Origin: Mesorhizobium caraganae
GTDB taxonomy: Bacteria > Pseudomonadota > Alphaproteobacteria > Rhizobiales > Rhizobiaceae
Length of the DNA stretch: 64,000 nt
Assembly (NCBI RefSeq): GCF_016836705.1
Contig: NZ_JAFCGY010000017.1
Location: forward strand, 55,107 to 119,106
Reading direction: 5' to 3'
Made by a program: the position numbers and the translations under genes. Position 1 is the stretch's first letter. Every line of letters starts with the position of its first letter. Under the pieces are notes generated by a model. That model ran no database searches. It saw only the letters and a program-made list of their open reading frames with translations, and was not told the origin of the DNA. Below are positions 58,653 through 64,000 of this stretch, piece by piece.

Positions 58653-59357
58653 CTATTGTGGCGGGCCGAATATGCCCATCTCGGTACCCTTGGCCACTGC
58701 CTCCGCCTTGCCGTAAATGCCACTTGCCAAGGCCGTCGCCCAGCCGTTGGAGACAAGCCAGGCACCGACATCCTGTTTGCCCAAATTGCACGGTGCGGCA
58801 ATGGCGAAACGATCGATCTCCGGCGGCACGACGCATTTAAGCGCCCGACCGCGCAGCCATGAATTGAAAGCCGCCCGAGCACGTTGGCCGCAAGGCCAGG
58901 CGACGTCGCGAAACGAACAAGCCTTGTCCAGGTTGATGCCCTGGACCCCGCTGATGGCTACCGTGCGTCCCATGGATTCGAAGGTCGCCGACGAGGTGAC
59001 AACCGGTTGGTACAGCAGGACCGCTGGCCAATCCTTTGGCATCCGCAGCCCTGCAGGTGCTGCCTGGCCAAGCTCGCTGAGCGGCGGGCGCGGCTCTACC
59101 CGTTCGATTTGTGCCGGATCAAGCTGTGGCGGCGCGATAAGGTCCTGAGCAATCTTGCGTGCCCGCCCTCGCCATGGCGTATTGGCGACGGTCGCAGCCG
59201 GTCGCGTTGGCTGGCCATCGTCGATGGATTGACGTGGCGCTGGTACCGGTCGATCGATGGAAAGCAGATCGGCGGCTCGGACGATCAACAAGACCCCGGT
59301 CAGAAGCAGCAGGCTTCCGAGCAATACCACCAAACGATTGCGCCTCAGCCAGCCCAT
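58653..59357 (-). CDS. Membrane-anchored SNase-fold protein, probably inactive
   Basis: 234 residues: an N-terminal membrane helix (LVVLLGSLLLLTGVLLIV), a Pro-rich linker, then a thermonuclease-like OB domain (CSFRDVAWPCGQRARAAFNSWLRG, GAWLVSNGWATA, AEAVAKGTEMGIFG). The usual GIDAPE catalytic segment reads GVQGIN here, so nuclease activity is doubtful. Four Cys may form disulfides in the periplasm. It follows the lipoprotein gene by 32 bases and is likely co-transcribed with it. The ATG at 59357 is preferred over TTG 59360. Confidence 0.75.
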   Translation of the reverse strand: MGWLRRNRLVVLLGSLLLLTGVLLIVRAADLLSIDRPVPAPRQSIDDGQPTRPAATVANTPWRGRARKIAQDLIAPPQLDPAQIERVEPRPPLSELGQAAPAGLRMPKDWPAVLLYQPVVTSSATFESMGRTVAISGVQGINLDKACSFRDVAWPCGQRARAAFNSWLRGRALKCVVPPEIDRFAIAAPCNLGKQDVGAWLVSNGWATALASGIYGKAEAVAKGTEMGIFGPPQ

Positions 59358-59389
59358 CAACTCAAGCAGATCCCAGGGAGTCTTGCCCC

Positions 59390-60589
59390 TCAGTACCCCG
59401 ACGTCGATTTGGCGACCAGTTTGAGCGCACCTTTTTGAACCTGATAAAAGGGCATGGATCGCTCACTGGAGCCATCCGCCCGAAACCGGAACAAGCCGGT
59501 CGATCCGCGAAATCCGCTCCGATTTTCGAGCACCTGCTTGTTGAAGCCGCCGGGGCCGACCGCACTTGCAATCCCCGCTGTCAGGGCGACCATATCATAG
59601 GCGTAGGCGACATTGGCGTCGGCTGGATAATTGTAGGTCGTCTTGAAGCGGTCGGCGATTGGCCCGGTTTCGCTAGGATCGAGTGTGGCGATGTAGGATC
59701 CTTCAAACAGCGGTTCGATCGGATGTTCCAGCCAGCGGTTGGTTCCAACGACGGCGACTGCTTTTCCAGGAATGCCTTTCGATTTGAGCGCCGCAAGGAT
59801 CTGCGACGGGTTATCGTCGCCGCTGGCGATGACGATGGCATCGGGAGCATCGACCAGTGAGCTCATGTCGTTGACCGCTTTTGTGCCGCCGTCACCGGCC
59901 GAATACGGAAGGGTGACGGCGAGCGTCGCGCCATAGATGCTGAGGCTGTTGGCGACCCGCTTTTCAACCGCGCTGGCATTCGCGCCGGCCGCGACGAGCA
60001 GCACGAACTTCTTGCTGCCTTTGGCCGCCAGGCCGGCCGCGCCCGCGGCCGCGCTGTCGGCCTCGCTGAGGCGCACCGCATAGACGCCCGGGCCACCGGC
60101 GAAATTGTCGGCCAGCGCCAGCACTGGCGGCCGCTGCGATCCCGACAGCTTGGCTATGTGCTGAGCGGCCCCAAGCTCGACCGGGCCGATGACGATCTTT
60201 GTTCCAGTGGTGATAGCCTTCACCGCCAATTCGCTGGCGTGCGCGCTGTCGCCCTTGGTGTCCTCGACCGTGACCGTGAGCAGTGCATTGCCAAGGTCGG
60301 CCATCGCCAGCTTGGTCGCATCGAGCATCTTTCTGCCGCTTTCGCCGACGTTACCTGGGGCCGACAAAGGCAGCAGCATCGTGACCTTCGTCGATCCGGT
60401 GCCGAGCGACTGCGTGGCTTGGGCCGGGCCGGCCGCGGCGCTGGCGGCCGGCGCTCCAGGTGCGGCGATCGCCGCCGGATCGAGTGCATCCGAGACGCTG
60501 CCTTTCGACTGGCAGCCCGATATTATGCCCGCGAGCGCAAAGACGATCGCCCATGTCCACGAACTGTGGCCCTGCCGGCCAGATTCCAT
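59390..60589 (-). CDS. LpoA-like / periplasmic-binding-fold lipoprotein
   Basis: 399 residues with a lipoprotein signal; the lipobox is LAGIISGC, with Cys at about 25. The mature part has a type I periplasmic-binding fold (VTMLLPLSAPGNVGESGRKML, LALADNFAGGPGVYAVRL, DAIVIASGDDNPSQIL). This matches the penicillin-binding-protein activator group that stimulates peptidoglycan synthesis, or a leucine-type receptor domain. A GGGAGG site precedes ATG 60589. Neighbouring lytic transglycosylase and envelope genes fit a cell-wall role. Confidence 0.8.
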   Translation of the reverse strand: MESGRQGHSSWTWAIVFALAGIISGCQSKGSVSDALDPAAIAAPGAPAASAAAGPAQATQSLGTGSTKVTMLLPLSAPGNVGESGRKMLDATKLAMADLGNALLTVTVEDTKGDSAHASELAVKAITTGTKIVIGPVELGAAQHIAKLSGSQRPPVLALADNFAGGPGVYAVRLSEADSAAAGAAGLAAKGSKKFVLLVAAGANASAVEKRVANSLSIYGATLAVTLPYSAGDGGTKAVNDMSSLVDAPDAIVIASGDDNPSQILAALKSKGIPGKAVAVVGTNRWLEHPIEPLFEGSYIATLDPSETGPIADRFKTTYNYPADANVAYAYDMVALTAGIASAVGPGGFNKQVLENRSGFRGSTGLFRFRADGSSERSMPFYQVQKGALKLVAKSTSGY

Positions 60590-60688
60590 GATGCCTCCCC
60601 ATATCCCGCCGGCTGTTTGTCCGGTCTCATCCCATTCATCTTACGGCAGACTTGCGTCGCCGTCCTTGTAATTGCTGGACCGTGGTTT

Positions 60689-60817
60689 AGAGCAATTCCA
60701 GGAAAAGTGTGAAGCGGTTTTCCCGGGAAAAGCGCGTAGCGCTTTCCCTTGGGAATTGCGTCAAAACAGGGAGTTAGAGCAGTTCGCCGTTCCCACGAAA
60801 CGGTGGACTGCTCTAAC
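60689..60817. repeat. Rhizobiales-type extragenic palindromic repeat
   Basis: Two palindromes in tandem: GCAATTCC (60692-60699) with GGAATTGC (60752-60759), and GTTAGAGCAGT (60773-60783) with its exact complement (60807-60817). The layout resembles the intergenic palindromic elements dispersed through Mesorhizobium and related genomes. Its end supplies the TAG stop of the lytic transglycosylase gene. Copy number cannot be judged from one window. Confidence 0.65.
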
Positions 60818-61559
60818 CGTTGAAGAGTCTTGCCCGGAGCGCCTTGATCACTCTGGCTTGCGCGGCGCTTCGATAGTCCGCGCATCTCATGTATCGCGGC
60901 CCGGGCACGAACAGCCGGCGCACGCAAATCCGCTTCCCCGGGGCAGGGGCGCCATCATCTCCTGCCGTCGGGAATGCGAAAAAGCCGAACGTCGCCACCG
61001 GTAGCGGCCCGGCAACAGAAACGCCTTCTCTCGCCAGGATCGCACGCGCACGCCGGCAGTAGCGGACCGAAAGTTCGGAGAACCGGGTTTCACCGTGCCC
61101 GGCGCGATACTTCATGACGGTGGTGCAGAGATCGCCTGCGGCAAGGCTGTTTGCCTGCGCCAGATATCTGACGCCGAGCGCGATGTTGGTCGCCGGCGCG
61201 CCGAGCTCGTCGAGCGAACCGCGAAAGCCGAGCATTCGCGCCGTTCCCGGCATCACCTGCATCAAGCCGACTTCGCCGTCGGCGCCGTGCACATCGGGAT
61301 CGAAACCGCTTTCGATCTCCATCACCGCGTGGGCCAGCACCGGCTCCAGGCCGTACAGCGATGCCTGGCATGTCGCGAATGCCTTGAATGTCTTGCGCGT
61401 CCATTCCGGGGCGCGGGCCGGCCGCGTCAAGCCGGACGGTGCTGATCTCTCCAGGCCAGGTCGTTCCAGCCAGTTGGCGCGGGCTTGCGTGGCAAGCTGA
61501 CCAAAACCGATCAATGCGATCGCCGCAGCGATCGCCTTGGTCAATCGTCCGCCGACCAT
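60813..61559 (-). CDS. Lytic transglycosylase (SLT domain)
   Basis: 248 residues from the ATG at 61559, with an export signal (KAIAAAIALIGFGQLATQARA). The SLT fold has the catalytic Glu in MEIESGFDP, then GEVGLMQVMPGTARMLG and a later helix (NIALGVRYLAQANSL). It cleaves peptidoglycan glycan strands in the periplasm. The C-terminal 80 residues are unrecognised. The stop codon lies inside a palindromic repeat, which may have replaced the original 3' end. Confidence 0.87.
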   Translation of the reverse strand: MVGGRLTKAIAAAIALIGFGQLATQARANWLERPGLERSAPSGLTRPARAPEWTRKTFKAFATCQASLYGLEPVLAHAVMEIESGFDPDVHGADGEVGLMQVMPGTARMLGFRGSLDELGAPATNIALGVRYLAQANSLAAGDLCTTVMKYRAGHGETRFSELSVRYCRRARAILAREGVSVAGPLPVATFGFFAFPTAGDDGAPAPGKRICVRRLFVPGPRYMRCADYRSAAQARVIKALRARLFNG

Positions 61560-61595
61560 CGGGTCAGCCAACCGGCACAGCCAGATCCCTTCCGG

Positions 61596-61964
61596 TCAGT
61601 TCATGTACTCGACCATGCGGTCGTGGAAGCATTCACACTTGTTGAGGGTGTCTTCGTCTTTGTAGTTCGTCTTGAGATAGCCATAGGCCATGCCGCAGGC
61701 GACCTTGGCTTCCGATGCCCAGACGAAGGCGGGGCGCGAAGAGTTGATCCATTCCGAGCTGTTGGCGACGGCCACCGACTCGTCCATCAGCTTCACCACC
61801 TCGGACTTGAGATCGACGATGTTGTCGTTCAGCACCAGGTTTGACGTGCCGACCGTGCGGCAATAGTCGGCCACCGGTCCTTCGATGATGTCGGCGGCGA
61901 AGCCCGTCGATCCAGCCAACAGCAGCGCCGCGGCCGAAGCCAGTAATCTTGCACAACGCTTCAT
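61596..61964 (-). CDS. Small secreted protein of unknown function
   Basis: 122 residues with a Sec signal (LLASAAALLLAGSTGFAA). The mature 98 residues are helical, with four Cys (YCRTVG, KVACGMAYG, NKCECFHDRM). No family recognised. It lies 36 bases upstream of the transglycosylase gene on the same strand. Confidence 0.65.
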   Translation of the reverse strand: MKRCARLLASAAALLLAGSTGFAADIIEGPVADYCRTVGTSNLVLNDNIVDLKSEVVKLMDESVAVANSSEWINSSRPAFVWASEAKVACGMAYGYLKTNYKDEDTLNKCECFHDRMVEYMN

Positions 61965-62036
61965 TTAAGTCCCTCTCCAAACTGCGGTTTTATGTTTCGC
62001 TAATATGTAGCATGAGAGCACGGCCACGCATAAGTA

Positions 62037-64000
62037 CTAAATCGTGGCCGTGTGCTGGTGATGTTCTGTGTCGTCGTAGAGGATGTTGATCGTGCCGGCG
62101 GCAGGCGCATTCTGCAGAACGGCGACATCCACGAAGTTGGCCGCGTTGCCCGAGCCGCTGGTATCGACGCTCACGGTGCTGGTCGCGGTGTCGTAATGCA
62201 CATAGTCGGCTATGTTGCCGGCCGGCGCCTTGTCGAACAACGCGCTCAAGTCGATCTTGTCCCCTTCACCGCCATGGTAGTCGGCGATCAGATCCTTGAT
62301 GTTCAGATTGTCGAGCTTGAACGTATCGGCTCCCGAAGTGCCGGCGACGGCGGTCGTGCTTCCGGAGCCAGCGCTATCGTAGTTGCCGAAGCCGATGTCG
62401 CCGACCGCGCCTGTCTGACCGTCGGCGGTCGTGAAGGTGGCCTCGCCATAGGTCAAGACCGAGCCGTCCGCCGAAACCGAGTGCTGGTCGTTGCTTTCGA
62501 GACCGATCTCGACGATGCCCAGGGCGGCAAGAGATTTGAACTCGCCTGCATCCGACACGCCGTTGCCGTTGGCATCCTGCCAGACGCCAAACTGCGCAAA
62601 GTCGTGATCGGCGGCAGTCAACTTGCCATCATGGTTCGTGTCATAGAGCTGTTCGAGCGCCACAAGATCGGTCGCGGCGCCGGCGGCATGCTGGGTGAAG
62701 ACGATCTCGGAACCATTGTTCACCTTGCTGTCGCCATTGAGATCGATCGCCAGGATGCCGTCATGCGTGTCGACCCACGCGGTCTTCGAAGCGACGCCAT
62801 CGCCGTTATAGTCGAACGAAACGGTGGAGTGTGTCAGATCGGTGGTGTGGATTCCATCGTGGTTGAGGTCGAGCACGACCGGCGCGGCAATGGCAAAGGG
62901 TGTCAGCCCGGCGGCCACGTGGACAGTGAAATTCGCCGTCCCTGTTGCGTCGCCATCGCCATCCGTGAGTTGCAGCGTCACCGGAATTGTATGGTCGACC
63001 GTGGTGCTCGTGACCCCGACATCCGTCAGGTTGAGCTTGGTCTTCCCCGACGATTCATAGGCGTCGACCCATGCGATCTGCGTTCCGGCAGGCGATGTGA
63101 TCGTCAGCAGCGTCGAACCGACCGTTGGAGTGAAGGAAGCCGTGGTTCCGTTGGTATAGTGGGCGACGAACTCGATCTTGTCGCCGGCGGTAACCGCATC
63201 GAACGAAAACTTGGCATAGCTGACAGTCGCGAGGGTGATGGCCGGGGCCGTATAGCCGCCCGGGCCGTCATAGTCGTCCGGCGTTCCGAAATCGAAACGC
63301 ATGAACTCCCCTTTGTCGAAATTGTTGTTGCCAAGCCCCCAACCTGCTGTCGAGCCGTTGACGTTGCTTGTTTGTGTCAACGATGGCATGCCGCCGGCCA
63401 GCCATGCCGTCTCATGTGGTGCGGTGAAGGAGCCGCCTGCATCCGTCGGCGCCCAGCCGGTCACCATCACGACATTCTGGCCACCCGCCGTCACGACGAT
63501 GGAATCGGTGGGGCCTGCGCCGAAGGAGCCGCTCGAGGCAATGGAGACATTGGTGACAGTGCCGTCCAATGGCGCCAAAAGATCGAACGTATACTGGCCA
63601 GACGTGCCGGCATTCGGATTCACGGTGATGGTGAAGACCGCCGTGTCGCCCGCATCGTGGGTGCTGTTGTTGTTGTTGTCGGCATAGGCGGTTAGCACAT
63701 TGCCCGACTGCTCCGTGATAAGATTGTGGCCGGCCGAAGTAATGCCTGTTGTGTTGGCCGTAATCGTCATGGTGGCCCCGGCTCCGTCGGCGCCAGCTAC
63801 AAAGTGGAGTGTTCCAACCGCCGGCGTTTGCGACGTATCGGTGCTTGCCTGCTGGCTTTGCACGGTTCCCAATGTCGGCACGTCATCGACGATGTTGACG
63901 GACAGGGTGCCTGTGGCGTTCTGGCCGTCTTGGTCGGTGAGCGAGACGGCGAGGTTCTCGAACAGGCTGTTGGTGCCGCCGGCAGTGGCATGGGCTTCAT
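62037..64000 (-). CDS. Large type I-secreted calcium-binding repeat protein, 5' end beyond window
   Basis: The frame is open to the right edge (654 codons in view), so the N-terminus is missing. It shows VCBS/T1SS-143-like beta repeats (LSVNIVDDVPTLG, VTLQLTDGDGDATGTANFTVHV). EF-hand-like Asp-rich loops follow: LDLNHDGIHTTDL, FDYNGDGVAS, IDLNGDSKVNNGSE, YDTNHDGKLTAAD, QDANGNGVSDAGE. The C-terminus (GADTFKLDNLNIKDLIADY, NILYDDTEHHQ) is a typical type I secretion target region. It is probably a cell-surface adhesin. The only exporter genes in the window are 50 kb away. Confidence 0.85.
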   Translation of the reverse strand, partial: EAHATAGGTNSLFENLAVSLTDQDGQNATGTLSVNIVDDVPTLGTVQSQQASTDTSQTPAVGTLHFVAGADGAGATMTITANTTGITSAGHNLITEQSGNVLTAYADNNNNSTHDAGDTAVFTITVNPNAGTSGQYTFDLLAPLDGTVTNVSIASSGSFGAGPTDSIVVTAGGQNVVMVTGWAPTDAGGSFTAPHETAWLAGGMPSLTQTSNVNGSTAGWGLGNNNFDKGEFMRFDFGTPDDYDGPGGYTAPAITLATVSYAKFSFDAVTAGDKIEFVAHYTNGTTASFTPTVGSTLLTITSPAGTQIAWVDAYESSGKTKLNLTDVGVTSTTVDHTIPVTLQLTDGDGDATGTANFTVHVAAGLTPFAIAAPVVLDLNHDGIHTTDLTHSTVSFDYNGDGVASKTAWVDTHDGILAIDLNGDSKVNNGSEIVFTQHAAGAATDLVALEQLYDTNHDGKLTAADHDFAQFGVWQDANGNGVSDAGEFKSLAALGIVEIGLESNDQHSVSADGSVLTYGEATFTTADGQTGAVGDIGFGNYDSAGSGSTTAVAGTSGADTFKLDNLNIKDLIADYHGGEGDKIDLSALFDKAPAGNIADYVHYDTATSTVSVDTSGSGNAANFVDVAVLQNAPAAGTINILYDDTEHHQHTATI

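Noticed and set aside
62052..63695. 547-residue plus-strand open frame opposite the calcium-repeat protein
   Set aside because: Antisense shadow of Asp/Gly/Thr-rich coding sequence. The minus-strand frame has clear calcium-loop and secretion features.
1..64000. Mobile elements, integrases, tRNA or rRNA genes
   Set aside because: None was recognised on either strand. The AT-rich island at 20.3-23.3 kb has no visible transposase, integrase or attachment repeats.

Overview
The window is GC-rich alphaproteobacterial DNA and looks like a Mesorhizobium-type member of the Rhizobiales. The grounds are the many ABC-uptake operons with GntR or LysR regulators, the short reductase genes, a Rhizobiales-style extragenic palindrome at 60.7 kb and overall codon use. 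The species cannot be fixed from sequence reading alone. No tRNA, rRNA, CRISPR array, transposase or integrase was recognised. Genes are tightly packed and several pairs overlap by 4 bases.

Layout. 0-5 kb: a GntR regulator (cut by the left edge) is divergent from a CUT2 sugar ABC transporter (permease, ATPase, binding protein). A zinc polyol or sugar dehydrogenase and the decayed remains of a mannitol-dehydrogenase-family gene follow. 5-14 kb, minus strand: a type I secretion operon encodes a small unknown protein, a 790-residue collagen-like protein (DUF4347-type head plus a Thr-rich Gly-X-Thr tract), the exporter ATPase, the HlyD adaptor and a Sel1-repeat protein. 14.9-23.3 kb: three plus-strand multi-domain glycosyltransferases and a convergent FkbM methyltransferase; GC falls clearly from about 20.3 to 23.3 kb. 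23.4-24.3 kb: a secreted HExxH protein. 24.4-31.8 kb, minus strand: a probable single catabolic operon, GntR regulator - amino-acid binding protein - two permeases - gamma-glutamyltransferase-like enzyme - acyl-CoA ligase - ketopantoate-reductase-like enzyme. 32-38 kb: LysR regulator, a kinase/PLP-lyase fusion, a PotF-like binding protein, and two broken genes. 38.2-42.8 kb: a group of small oxidoreductases with a divergent LysR regulator.

43-57 kb is the clearest functional unit: a complete propane-type soluble di-iron monooxygenase operon. Its order is hydroxylase alpha, reductase, hydroxylase beta, coupling protein, amidohydrolase, DUF59 protein, dedicated GroEL paralogue, alcohol dehydrogenase. 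It is preceded by a textbook sigma-54 promoter with upstream repeated TTACA elements, and followed by a terminator and a convergent AcoR/MimR-type sigma-54 activator. Divergent from it is a four-gene operon of unrecognised small proteins and a WD40-like propeller. 57-62 kb: small housekeeping or envelope genes (degenerate GGDEF protein, degenerate nuclease-fold protein, LpoA-like lipoprotein, lytic transglycosylase). The right edge cuts a large calcium-binding-repeat protein with type I secretion character.

Most interesting working hypotheses. (1) The type I exporter, the Thr-rich collagen-like protein and the adjacent glycosyl- and methyltransferases form one system that builds a secreted, O-glycosylated collagen-like surface fibre. 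(2) The unknown 43.0-45.1 kb operon is functionally tied to the divergent monooxygenase.
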